Below, piece by piece: positions 8,866-18,250 of a stretch of 64,000 bases of DNA. How positions within the stretch are numbered: the stretch's first letter is position 1; the number at the start of each line of letters is the position of its first letter. This DNA is from an uncultured Erythrobacter sp. (lineage in GTDB: Bacteria; Pseudomonadota; Alphaproteobacteria; Sphingomonadales; Sphingomonadaceae). The notes under the pieces are model-generated. The model saw only the letters and a list, made by a program, of their open reading frames with translations. It ran no database searches and had not been told where the DNA came from. The stretch lies in the NCBI RefSeq assembly GCF_947499705.1, contig NZ_CANMPJ010000002.1, forward strand, positions 496,001 to 560,000, written 5' to 3'. Position numbers and translations under genes: made by a program.

Positions 8866-8986
8866 TACAATTCTTCCCGCGGAAGTGTGGCTAGACATCT
8901 CCCTGCGACCCGAAGGGCTCGGAGCAGCAATGCGAAGAGTTCCTCAACTCAAATGGGCGGCCCACACACTGGGCCGCCCTTTTTTT
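8866..8986 (+). ncRNA. Candidate small RNA or attenuated leader upstream of the first AraC-type gene
   Basis: The 334-bp gap between divergent pyrD and the regulator at 9036 contains a -10-like TACAAT at 8866-8871 and a strong plus-strand terminator at 8955-8986, with no credible reading frame between them. This implies a non-coding transcript of roughly 110 nt that ends 50 nt before the regulator's ATG. It could be a free small RNA or a leader whose terminator controls the regulator. A CCGA-AGGGC-TCGG mini-hairpin lies inside. No known RNA family was recognised, and no good -35 was found. Boundaries are approximate. Confidence 0.35.
8955..8986 (+). terminator. Intrinsic terminator
   Basis: GGGCGGCCC-ACACACT-GGGCCGCCC is a perfect 9-bp GC stem followed directly by seven T residues (8980-8986). 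It is the clearest Rho-independent terminator in the window. There is no plus-strand gene upstream for it to serve. Confidence 0.85.
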
Positions 8987-9035
8987 GTGCCATTCTCAGT
9001 AAAACCAGTTACATGACGCGTGTCGGGGCGCTCGC

Positions 9036-9959
9036 ATGTACGATTCTGAAGATCCATACACAGACCAGGACTCGCTGGATTTCGGTAAGGCCGATTACGA
9101 GCTTACCGCGTCATCGCTCATCACTGTCGATTACATCGCTCCTCCTGCAGCGATCAGCGACTATGTCACGACGCTCTATCACTTCCGCTGCGAAGAACCG
9201 GTTATCCGCGATATTCAGCCCGCGTCGGTCGGTCATCTCAGCCTGTTTCCGCGCGGCAAAGGCGAGATGCACTTTCGCGAAGGACACCGCGATCCCAATC
9301 CTGAAATCGCAATCCTGACGCCGCTTTCGACAGCGACGCCGATTATCGTCAACGGGCCATTCCATGTGATTGGCGCAGCGTTGACGCCGCTTGGATGGGC
9401 GTCGCTGACAGGTCTTCACGCTGGTGACTATCGAGATCGCTTGCGCGAGGCCAGTGAGATCCTCGGTGAGGATATTGGTCCAATCGGTCAGGACCTCATC
9501 CGAGATTATCGCTCGGGTACGAAAAGCGGCCGTGACTGCGCACTAGCTCTGGGCGAATATATTGGAGGCAAGGTCAAGCCCATCAATTCGCGCCATGCGG
9601 AGCTGATTCGCGTGGTGAACAATTGGCTTGGGTCGTCGCTGAATCCGGAACTGAGCGAATTGATGGGGAAAGCGGCCTATTCGGATCGTCAGGTTCAGCG
9701 CCTGACCGAACGGTACTTCGGGCTCCCGCCGCAAGCGTTGGCGCGCAAGTACCGGGCGTTGAGAGCCGCTGCCCTTCTGTCATTCCCTCAGCTCACTCCC
9801 GAGTTCGAAGCCGAATTGGGCAATGCGTTCTTTGATCAGCCGCACATGATTCGCGAGATCAACCGGTTTGCCGGACGGACGCCGGCACGCCTGTCGGACG
9901 ATGACAACCCGTTTCTCAGCGAAATGATCGACCCAAAGAATTTCCGCGAGCTGGGATAG
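9036..9959 (+). CDS. AraC-family transcriptional regulator, paralog 1
   Basis: A 307-residue protein with a ligand-type N-terminal domain (about 25-170) and a C-terminal AraC DNA-binding domain. The first helix-turn-helix covers AAYSDRQVQRLTERYFGLPP near 213-232, followed by the linker helix ALARKYRALRAAALL; the second ends in the family signature HMIREINRFAGRTPARL. Its N-terminal half, with a GHLSLFPRGKGEM strand and an ALTPLGWASLTG segment, is shared with the two paralogs at 12026 and 12892. The position 74 bp upstream of the DUF885 gene suggests co-transcription or local control. The ligand is unknown. Confidence 0.82.
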   Translation: MYDSEDPYTDQDSLDFGKADYELTASSLITVDYIAPPAAISDYVTTLYHFRCEEPVIRDIQPASVGHLSLFPRGKGEMHFREGHRDPNPEIAILTPLSTATPIIVNGPFHVIGAALTPLGWASLTGLHAGDYRDRLREASEILGEDIGPIGQDLIRDYRSGTKSGRDCALALGEYIGGKVKPINSRHAELIRVVNNWLGSSLNPELSELMGKAAYSDRQVQRLTERYFGLPPQALARKYRALRAAALLSFPQLTPEFEAELGNAFFDQPHMIREINRFAGRTPARLSDDDNPFLSEMIDPKNFRELG

Positions 9960-10032
9960 TTTGTGCGCTGCGCGGCACTTATTACGTGCTGCTACGTTAT
10001 TCGTTTTTGGCAGCATCAACCGAGGGATCTTC

Positions 10033-11856
10033 ATGCGCCGTTTCGTTCTGCTTTCCGCTTCCGCCTTTGCTCTTGCCGCTCCAGCGGTCGCGCCGACTCT
10101 GGCCGAGACTGCTCCCGAGAGTGCAGCTGAAGCGGCCCAATCGGGCATCAACATCCTGTTCGAAGAATACGATGTGGCACGGCTGGAACTGTCTCCGACA
10201 AGTAAGGCCTATCGCGGCATTCGCGACGAGGATTACGGCAAGTGGGACGAGGTTTCCGACGCCGCTGACGAACGCGAGCATCGGCTGCTCCAGGATAACG
10301 CAGCGAAGATGCGCGCGAGCTATGACCTAGGCGGCTTGTCCGAACAGGATGCGCTTTCTTACCGCCTGTTCGAGCTGACCGCCGAACGCAGCGCGTCACT
10401 CTATCCGTTTCGCAAGAATGGCTTTTTGTTCGATCACCGCCGAGGTGCGCATACCTCGATACCAGCGTTCCTGATCAACATTCATCGGATTAGCACGACG
10501 GAAGATGTAGATGCGTACATCTCTCGGATCGAAGGTATCGGGCCGCAGCTTGACGCCCTAATTGCCGAAAGCCGCGAACGAGCCAGTGCAGGCGTCATGC
10601 CTCCCGACTGGGTCTATCCATATGTGATTTCGGATCTGGAAGCACTGATCGCAGCCGGTGATGACAACGCCGTACTTCAGGACTTCAACCAGAAACTATC
10701 ACCGTTCATTCCCGATCTGCCAGAAGGTTCGCAGGCGGAAGCCAGCATGGCTATTGCGATGATGGATATGGCTCGCGAGGCGTGGAATACGTCCGCACTC
10801 CCAGCTTACGAGCGCCTGCTTGCCGAAATGAAACGGCAGCAAGCGATCGCTCCGACCGACGATGGCATCTGGCGCTTGCAGAACGGTGATGAATACTACG
10901 CTGCTCTTCTCAAGAGCTACACGACGACCGATCTGACCGCTGACGAGATCCACAATATCGGCCTGGGCGAGGTTGAACGTATCCACGGTGAAATGCGCGC
11001 CATCATGACCAAGGTCGGGTTCAAAGGCAGTCTGCAGGACTTCTTCGAATTCACCCGCACAGACGACCGGTTCTTTTACGAGACGCGCGAGGACTATCTG
11101 CGCGACGCACAGGCCAAGCTGGATGCGATGGAAGTCAAACTGCCCGACTATTTCGGCAGGCTCCCCAAGGCAAAAATGATCATCAAGCCGGTTGAGGCGT
11201 TCCGTGAAAAGAGCGCCGGCAAGGCATTCTACCAAAGCCCCGCGCCAGACGGTTCTCGCCCGGGCACCTATTATGTGAACCTCTATAACCTCCGGGACAT
11301 GTCGAAAAACGAGCTGGAGGCGCTCGCCTATCACGAGGGGTTTCCAGGCCACCACTTACAGCGCGCGCTGCAAACCGAACTCGGCGATCTGCCGCCATTC
11401 CGCCGGTTCGGTGGCTGGACGGCCTATACCGAAGGGTGGGGCCTCTACACCGAGGAATTGGGCAAGGACATGGGCTTCTATGAAGACCCGCATTCCGATT
11501 TCGGACGGCTCGGAATGGAGCTGTGGCGGGCCTGCCGGCTAGTCGTCGACACCGGCATCCACTCGAAGAAATGGAGCCGCGAGGAAGCGATTGCCTACCT
11601 TTCCGAGAGCACCCCCAATCCGCAGGGCGACGTGGTCAAGGCGATCGAGCGCTACATCACCACTCCGGGCCAGGCGACAGCCTACATGATCGGCAAACTC
11701 AAGATTATGGAACTGCGCGAAAAAGCCCGAACGGAGCTTGGAGACAAGTTCGACATTCGCGGGTTCCACGATACCGTGCTTGTCAGCGGACCGGTGCCGC
11801 TTTCGATTCTGGAAGAGAATGTCGATGGCTGGATTGCGAGCACGAAGGGCGTCTGA
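10033..11856 (+). CDS. DUF885 family secreted zinc-peptidase-like protein
   Basis: A 607-residue protein of the DUF885 family, related in fold to zinc carboxypeptidases and angiotensin-converting-type peptidases. The N-terminus is a Sec signal peptide (MRRFVLLSASAFALAAPAV, cleavage near ALA/ETA), so it is periplasmic or secreted. The predicted metal site is H434-E435-G-F-P-G-H440-H441, followed by a TEGWGLYTEELG segment supplying further ligands. The ATG at 10033 is chosen for the signal peptide and a GAGGGA site 6 bp upstream. It lies between AraC-type paralogs 1 and 2; control by one of them is an inference. The substrate is unknown, probably peptides. Confidence 0.85.
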   Translation: MRRFVLLSASAFALAAPAVAPTLAETAPESAAEAAQSGINILFEEYDVARLELSPTSKAYRGIRDEDYGKWDEVSDAADEREHRLLQDNAAKMRASYDLGGLSEQDALSYRLFELTAERSASLYPFRKNGFLFDHRRGAHTSIPAFLINIHRISTTEDVDAYISRIEGIGPQLDALIAESRERASAGVMPPDWVYPYVISDLEALIAAGDDNAVLQDFNQKLSPFIPDLPEGSQAEASMAIAMMDMAREAWNTSALPAYERLLAEMKRQQAIAPTDDGIWRLQNGDEYYAALLKSYTTTDLTADEIHNIGLGEVERIHGEMRAIMTKVGFKGSLQDFFEFTRTDDRFFYETREDYLRDAQAKLDAMEVKLPDYFGRLPKAKMIIKPVEAFREKSAGKAFYQSPAPDGSRPGTYYVNLYNLRDMSKNELEALAYHEGFPGHHLQRALQTELGDLPPFRRFGGWTAYTEGWGLYTEELGKDMGFYEDPHSDFGRLGMELWRACRLVVDTGIHSKKWSREEAIAYLSESTPNPQGDVVKAIERYITTPGQATAYMIGKLKIMELREKARTELGDKFDIRGFHDTVLVSGPVPLSILEENVDGWIASTKGV

Positions 11857-11870
11857 TCGATTGAATGGTA

Positions 11871-11993
11871 CCACAGGTATCTTCGATGTATTGAAATGTC
11901 GCTGAGGTACAATGCGCCCACCAATTCGCCCCTTAATCACTGTCCCCGCAGTATCCAAAATGGGTCAATCAGACCTGGTTTCGATACCTGTGG
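11871..11993. repeat. 11-bp perfect inverted repeat spanning the leader of the second AraC-type gene
   Basis: CCACAGGTATC at 11871-11881 and its exact reverse complement GATACCTGTGG at 11983-11993 are separated by 101 nt. The arms lie between the DUF885 stop and the second AraC-type gene. The right arm shares three bases with the terminator-like stem at 11991-12036. They could be paired operators (centre spacing 112 bp) or long-range RNA arms competing with that stem. Confidence 0.5.
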
Positions 11994-12041
11994 GTCGGTG
12001 TAGCTGAGGGTCGCTCCAGGCAGCTATGCCGACCCATTTTT
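11991..12041 (+). terminator. Terminator-like hairpin covering the start codon of AraC-type paralog 2
   Basis: Bases 11991-12006 pair with 12021-12036 in a 16-bp stem: TGGGTCGG with CCGACCCA, two G-U wobbles, then TAGCTG with CAGCTA. The loop is 14 nt and T5 follows at 12037-12041. The ATG of the regulator (12026) and any Shine-Dalgarno sequence are inside the structure. It may terminate the DUF885 transcript, attenuate the regulator, or block its translation. Confidence 0.6.
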
Positions 12042-12895
12042 CATTGGACTATTATGATCCGCCGCCGGAGCTCGGCAGGCATATCCTGACGACTTTTTGC
12101 TTCGAGACCGAAAACATACTGCTCGAAGACCGGCATCCCGGTGCATTGGGCCAGCTGGTTCTGTTTCCTAGCGGCGAAGGGGGCATTACGTTCGGCGATC
12201 GCTTCGATCCTGCCGGTCCCGGGGTCTATGCTTTCAGCGGTTTCAGTTCGGCAACTCCGATGCAGATGCAGGGGCCCTGGCGCGCAATCGGTGCGTCATT
12301 GTCACCACTCGGTTGGGCGGCGCTGACCAACAGACATGCTGGTGAACACTTTGATCGATTCTATCCTGCCGAGGAGCTGCTTGGTCCCGAGATTGCCCAT
12401 TTTGCGCACGATCTCAATCGGCGGTTTCTGGCGGATGAAATCGAAGGGAAAGCCGCCTGCGATGAGCTGACCGCCTGGATCGCGCCGCGCCTTTCGACTG
12501 TGTCTTCTTCTCATGAAAAACTGATCGAAAGCACGATTGGCTGGCTTGGTTCGTCGCTCAATCCCGAAATGGAGAGGCTGTTTTCACAGCTAACCTATTC
12601 GCGCCGCCAGGCCGAGCGGCTGGTCGAACGATACTTTGGGTTGCCGCCCGCAGCCTTGGCGCGAAAATTTCGGGCGGTGCGCGCCGCCGCTCTGCTTTCG
12701 AAACAGGATCTGAGCGACGAAGCAGAAAGCGAGATTGCATTGGCATTCCACGATCAGCCGCACATGATCCGTGAAATCAGGCGCTTCTGCGGCTATACTC
12801 CAACACGGCTTGGAGGCCCTCAAGACCCGCTTTTCCACACGATGATCCAAATGAAGAACCTTGATCGACTCAAGGAGTTTCGAGCAATTGAATGA
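12026..12895 (+). CDS. AraC-family transcriptional regulator, paralog 2
   Basis: A 289-residue paralog of the regulators at 9036 and 12892. The shared N-terminal domain has DRHPGALGQLVLFPSGEG and IGASLSPLGWAALT; the C-terminal AraC domain has YSRRQAERLVERYFGLPPAALARKFRAVRAAALL and a second helix-turn-helix ending HMIREIRRFCGYTPTRLGG. An in-frame stop at 12005-12007 excludes an earlier start, so the ATG at 12026 or a TTG at 12044 is used. The ATG sits inside a strong hairpin. It overlaps paralog 3 by 4 bp (ATGA), indicating translational coupling. Confidence 0.82.
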   Translation: MPTHFSLDYYDPPPELGRHILTTFCFETENILLEDRHPGALGQLVLFPSGEGGITFGDRFDPAGPGVYAFSGFSSATPMQMQGPWRAIGASLSPLGWAALTNRHAGEHFDRFYPAEELLGPEIAHFAHDLNRRFLADEIEGKAACDELTAWIAPRLSTVSSSHEKLIESTIGWLGSSLNPEMERLFSQLTYSRRQAERLVERYFGLPPAALARKFRAVRAAALLSKQDLSDEAESEIALAFHDQPHMIREIRRFCGYTPTRLGGPQDPLFHTMIQMKNLDRLKEFRAIE

Positions 12896-13803
12896 GTGAA
12901 TCAGACGATCGACCAAAGCCGGCGATTGATGCCAGCACCGAGCATTTCAAGCTCACCTACTTTGATCCTCCGGAAGGTTTGGAGAAGTATATTCTGGCCA
13001 CCTTCGACTTGCAGTGGAACGAGGATCTGATCGAGGATCGTCACCCCGGCGCGCTCGGCCAGTTGTTCTTTACGATCAAGGGACGCGGATATGCAAAATT
13101 CGGTGATCGTACCGACAAGGTTGATGGCGGTCCCATCCTCTTCAACGCTTTTGAAGTTGCCGCGCCATTTCATTTGAGAGGGCCTTGGCGATGTCTGGGG
13201 GCCTCACTTTCACCGCATGGCTGGGCCTCGCTGACACAGGCGCCTGTCAACACTCATGGCAATAGCTTCTTGCCCGCCAGTCAGGTGTTGGGCGAGGATA
13301 TTGATCGTTTTTCGGATGAGCTGACCGAACGGTGTCTGGCAGGAGAAATTTCGGGAGAGCAGGCATGTGACGAGGTTGCGGAGTGGATTCGCCCTCGCCT
13401 GAAGCCTGTCCCAAAATCTCACGAAGACTTGATTGATGCGGTGCTTGCGTGGCTGGGGACTTCGCTAAATCCTCCTGTCGAAGCGCTTTTCTACGGTCGG
13501 GATTATTCGCGCAGGCAGATTGAGCGCCTGGTGCTGCGCTATTTCGGGTTCACTCCAAGCGCGCTTGCGCGTAAGTTTCGGGCAATCCGCGCCGCCAATC
13601 TCTTGTCGCAGCCCGATCTCACCGACGAAGCAGAAGCCGAGATCGCCGAAGCATTCTTCGATCAATCCCACATGGCTAAGGAGATCCGCCGCTTTTGTGG
13701 GTATACGCCTTCGCGTCTTGGCGGGGAGGGTGGACCCATGTTTCAACGATTAACGCATATGCAGAATCTGGAGCGCCTTAAGCCGTTTCGCGTGGTCGGA
13801 TAG
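12892..13803 (+). CDS. AraC-family transcriptional regulator, paralog 3
   Basis: A 303-residue protein closely similar to paralog 2, including EDRHPGALGQLFF, LGASLSPHGWASLT, LAWLGTSLNPPVEAL and the AraC core YSRRQIERLVLRYFGFTPSALARKFRAIRAANLL. The second helix-turn-helix ends MAKEIRRFCGYTPSRLGG. The N-terminus has about 15 extra residues before the shared HFKLTYFDPP block. It overlaps the previous gene by 4 bp. Two adjacent, coupled AraC paralogs suggest recent tandem duplication and possibly heterodimers (inference). Confidence 0.82.
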   Translation: MSESDDRPKPAIDASTEHFKLTYFDPPEGLEKYILATFDLQWNEDLIEDRHPGALGQLFFTIKGRGYAKFGDRTDKVDGGPILFNAFEVAAPFHLRGPWRCLGASLSPHGWASLTQAPVNTHGNSFLPASQVLGEDIDRFSDELTERCLAGEISGEQACDEVAEWIRPRLKPVPKSHEDLIDAVLAWLGTSLNPPVEALFYGRDYSRRQIERLVLRYFGFTPSALARKFRAIRAANLLSQPDLTDEAEAEIAEAFFDQSHMAKEIRRFCGYTPSRLGGEGGPMFQRLTHMQNLERLKPFRVVG

Positions 13804-13883
13804 AGGTCTCACGCGCGTGAAACGCTAACGACTCGCAACAGGCGCATTTGCGTTGAATTCCGACCAAATTGCTCTTATTTCCC

Positions 13884-13908
13884 AATTCGGAACGAATCTG
13901 TCCGAATT
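13884..13908. promoter_or_regulatory. Inverted repeat, candidate operator of the suf regulator
   Basis: AATTCGGA, a 9-nt spacer and TCCGAATT form a perfect 25-bp dyad that ends 14 bp before the ATG of the Rrf2 gene. A near-copy half, AATTCCGA, occurs at 13856-13863. The position fits autorepression of an IscR-like regulator, as known for IscR. The assignment is by position and symmetry only. Confidence 0.55.
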
Positions 13909-13922
13909 ACTGTTTGAGTTGC

Positions 13923-14362
13923 ATGCGCCTTTCGAATCTCGCTGACTATGCTGTCATCACCATGTCGCAGGCCTCGCGTCATTGCGGCGATGGGCGTGTG
14001 AGCGCAGCGGAATTGGCGGCGGAAACGGGCTTACCGGTGCCAACTGTGCAGCGGCTGGTTTCCAAATTGACCGCTGCAGGCCTGCTACGCTCGGAACGAG
14101 GCGCGCGCGGCGGTTTGCAGCTTGGCCGCCCGGCAGCTGCGATCACCGTTGCCGACATTGTGGAAGCGGTGGAAGGGCCAATTGCGCTCACCGCCTGCGT
14201 CGACGGCGTCGATTGCGATTTCGAGGCCAATTGCACGATGAAACCGCACTGGCCTGTGATCAACAGCGCGCTACGCGGCGCTCTGGCGGCTATCTCTCTC
14301 GATCAATTGCGCAATCCTCCTGCGCCTGAACTGACCAATCCTCTCAAAGAAGAAGCGGCCTA

Positions 14363-14363
<1 letters not shown>
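13923..14363 (+). CDS. Rrf2-family regulator of the SUF operon (IscR-like)
   Basis: A 146-residue winged-helix regulator of the Rrf2/IscR family. The N-terminal [11 protein letters not shown] helix and the recognition helix [16 protein letters not shown] are intact. Cysteines at 92, 98 and 104 match the spacing of the [2Fe-2S] ligands of IscR, with His109 as the likely fourth ligand. It presumably senses Fe-S status and controls the downstream genes. The ATG at 13923 follows a symmetric 25-bp dyad. Its stop overlaps the sufB start (TAATG), so it is the first gene of the suf operon. Confidence 0.92.
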
Positions 14364-15867
<1,504 letters not shown>

Positions 15868-15868
<1 letters not shown>

Positions 15869-16437
15869 TGTCGATGGAAAATCTCGTGGTTTGGCAGGAC
15901 AGCGGAATGCCAACAGTTTCCGAGATCAACGCAAAGTGCCAGGACTCAGGCCATTCGGTGGAGTTTGATTCCACGATCGAGATGTTCAATCACACCGGCT
16001 ATCTGCCAGCGAAACTTGACGGTCATGAAACTGGCTTCGAGTTTTACTATCTTTCGAAGGACAGCCCCGACCTTATCGAACTGGATCCGTACTTCAAGGA
16101 CTCGCAGGGAGTTATGTCTGTAACCCGAGGGGACTTCAGGGAAAATCTAGTTGCGCTTATATTCTTGCAGGCCGTCTCGCAGCTCACCGATGGTGCCTAT
16201 TTGGGACTATCCTTCGACATCGCAAAAAATTCAGCCGACACGCCTGGGTATCTGCAATCTGAGATTGAAGGGATGCGGGTTGAGGTGGAGCGAGAAGAGC
16301 GAAAAGCGGCGGAGCGCCTCGAGCGACAGAAAGCTCGTTCGGAAACAGAAGGCCCGCCCCCTCTTCATTCTGAACAAAAAGCGGCTCCAAAGTCGAAGGG
16401 TAGTTTTTGGTCAAGATTGTTTGGTCTTGACCAATGA
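15868..16437 (+). CDS. Unknown protein inserted between sufB and sufC (1)
   Basis: I do not recognise this 189-residue protein. It has no signal peptide; a central hydrophobic stretch LVALIFLQAVSQL lies near 92-104, and a Lys/Glu/Arg-rich coiled-coil tail (EVEREERKAAERLERQK) precedes a basic end with SFWSRLFG, possibly membrane-associating. Translation starts at the GTG overlapping the sufB stop (TAGTG) or the ATG two codons later. It overlaps the next gene by 4 bp. Base composition appears lower in GC than sufB. A link to Fe-S assembly is only positional. Confidence 0.6.
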
Positions 16438-16949
16438 CTGAACGCAAAACCCTAGGCATCCGTACCGGCTCTGGTGATGATGACGTTGCAGCGACCCTCA
16501 ACAAGAAGGGGCGCGGGTGGAAGATTTCGGATTCGCGTCTTGATGAGCTGCACAACCAGGCGCGTGAGCGGCGGCGGTTTTCGTCCGACGCTCACAAGGC
16601 GCTCGCTAAGCGTTTCGCGACGGCCAATCTTGGGCGGCACACGTTCAAGCGCCACGCTGTTGTCGGCAGCGCGATAGTCGACTTCAATTGCCACTCGCTC
16701 GGCATGGCGGTCGATATCTTCGAGGATGGCGATAACGAAGCGCTGGCCTCGCGCCGGGACAAGAGTCTGGAGGCGGTCGGCATCAAGGTGATGCGGATCA
16801 AGGCTTCCGAGATACTCGACAATATGGACGGTGTGCTGGAACGTATCACCGCCGGGATGCGCATGCGCATCGAAGACCGAAAAGCGAGCCGCAGAGCGCG
16901 CGATAACGATAGCGACTCCAGTTCAGGCGAAGATCAGAGAAGGGACTGA
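16434..16949 (+). CDS. DUF559-type endonuclease-like protein in the suf operon
   Basis: A 171-residue protein whose core (about 55-140) matches the DUF559 / very-short-patch-repair-like nuclease fold: LAKRFATANLGRHTFKRH, then VDFNCHSLGMAVDIFEDG, then RRDKSLEAVGIKVMRIKASEIL and VLERI. In the fold, the Asp of VDF, the acidic residue after the next strand and the R-x-x-x-L segment form the active-site region. The tail is charged and disordered. It overlaps its neighbour by 4 bp. I recall similar genes in other sphingomonad suf operons, but the role there is unknown. Confidence 0.7.
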   Translation: MTERKTLGIRTGSGDDDVAATLNKKGRGWKISDSRLDELHNQARERRRFSSDAHKALAKRFATANLGRHTFKRHAVVGSAIVDFNCHSLGMAVDIFEDGDNEALASRRDKSLEAVGIKVMRIKASEILDNMDGVLERITAGMRMRIEDRKASRRARDNDSDSSSGEDQRRD

Positions 16950-16953
16950 TACG

Positions 16954-17475
16954 ATGATCTCAACCGCAATCGCACTCATTATGAGCCTCCAAGGCGTTGG
17001 CACAACTGCCGTGGCAATCCGCAATGATGATCCCGAGACATGGACAGTCGAATATCCACGTGTGATTCAGCCTTATGTGGCCGACTATCGTGGCTGTTTG
17101 ACCTTTGGGATGCGTTACGTGACAGGCGTTGCCGATTTTGAAGAACAACACCGCAGCGATGTGCCGCGATGCGAGCAGGTTCGCGCTCAGTCGATTGCGA
17201 TATCGATCAATACTTTCGCAGATGCCAAGACCAAATTGACCGAAGCGCAGCTTGAAGAACTCTTTGACGATATTGGCAAGATTCACATCCAGCGCGGGCG
17301 TGATCTCGATGAACAGTTCGCCATGCGCATTGCCGCAGTTCAGCGCGCTGAGGCTGAAGGACCGCCTGCTCGCCCCAAACCGCTGGTGATAGATCTGCCT
17401 GATCCTTCGGTCGTGAAGTCTCGGTCCAGCTCACCTGCGCCGTCGCCCTCTTCCTCCGATTTCGTCGGAAAATAG
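16954..17475 (+). CDS. Unknown secreted protein inserted before sufC (2)
   Basis: A 173-residue protein of no recognised family. The first 22 residues (MISTAIALIMSLQGVGTTAVA) look like a signal peptide or anchor without strong positive charge. Two Cys at YRGCLTFG and VPRCEQV may pair if exported. The C-terminal third is rich in Pro, Ser and Arg and looks disordered. The ATG at 16954 follows the preceding stop by 4 bp; sufC begins 13 bp after its end. A near-relative in pattern is the secreted protein at 19007, also in this operon. Confidence 0.55.
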   Translation: MISTAIALIMSLQGVGTTAVAIRNDDPETWTVEYPRVIQPYVADYRGCLTFGMRYVTGVADFEEQHRSDVPRCEQVRAQSIAISINTFADAKTKLTEAQLEELFDDIGKIHIQRGRDLDEQFAMRIAAVQRAEAEGPPARPKPLVIDLPDPSVVKSRSSSPAPSPSSSDFVGK

Positions 17476-17488
17476 TACAGAGATCAAC

Positions 17489-18250
17489 ATGCTGACAATC
17501 AACAACCTCCGAGCCCAAGTTGGCGATACCGCCATTCTCAAGGGCCTGACATTGCAAGTCGCAGTCGGAGAGATTCATGCCATCATGGGCCCCAACGGGG
17601 CGGGCAAGTCCACCTTGTCGAATGTCCTCGGCGGTAAGCCTGGCTATGAAGTGACGGCTGGCTCTGTGGAGTTCCGTGGTCAGGATCTGCTCGATCTGGA
17701 CCCGCATGAGCGTGCCGCTGCGGGCCTGTTTCTTGGCTTCCAGTACCCAGTAGAAATTCCCGGTGTCTCGAACGTTCAGTTCCTGCGCGAGGCACTGAAT
17801 TCGCAGCGCAAGGCGCGCGGCGAAGAAGCGCTATCGGGCGGCGAGTTCCTGAAGCTCGCCAAGGAAAAGGCCGGTCTGCTGAAAATGGACATGGAAATGC
17901 TCAAGCGGCAGGTCAATGTCGGCTTTTCGGGCGGTGAGAAGAAGCGCGCCGAGATGGTGCAGATGGGCATTCTCGACCCCGCCTTTGCGGTGCTCGACGA
18001 GACCGATAGCGGCCTCGATATCGATGCGCTGCGGATTGTTGGTGAAGGGATCAACGCGATCATGCGTCAGCCCGGCAAGGGCGTGCTGCTGATCACCCAT
18101 TATCAGCGACTGCTCGACGTCGTAAAACCCGACAAAGTCAGCGTTCTGGCTGATGGCCGGATCGTGCAGACCGGCGGGCCGGAGCTGGCGCTGCGGCTCG
18201 AAGACGAAGGCTACGATGCTCTCGTGAACGAAAGTCTCGTCGATGCCTGA
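17489..18250 (+). CDS. sufC: Fe-S assembly ATPase SufC
   Basis: A 253-residue ABC-type ATPase that drives conformational change in the SufBC2D complex. Walker A is GPNGAGKST near residue 34, the signature is NVGFSGGEKKRAEMVQM, and Walker B is AVLDETDSGLDIDAL. The switch His is in LLITHYQRLL. Length and motifs are standard. It overlaps sufD by 8 bp. Confidence 0.97.
   Translation: MLTINNLRAQVGDTAILKGLTLQVAVGEIHAIMGPNGAGKSTLSNVLGGKPGYEVTAGSVEFRGQDLLDLDPHERAAAGLFLGFQYPVEIPGVSNVQFLREALNSQRKARGEEALSGGEFLKLAKEKAGLLKMDMEMLKRQVNVGFSGGEKKRAEMVQMGILDPAFAVLDETDSGLDIDALRIVGEGINAIMRQPGKGVLLITHYQRLLDVVKPDKVSVLADGRIVQTGGPELALRLEDEGYDALVNESLVDA

Noticed and set aside
12860-12873. TTGA-N5-TCAA resembling an FNR box
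   Set aside because: The spacer is 5 instead of 6 and it lies inside a coding sequence.
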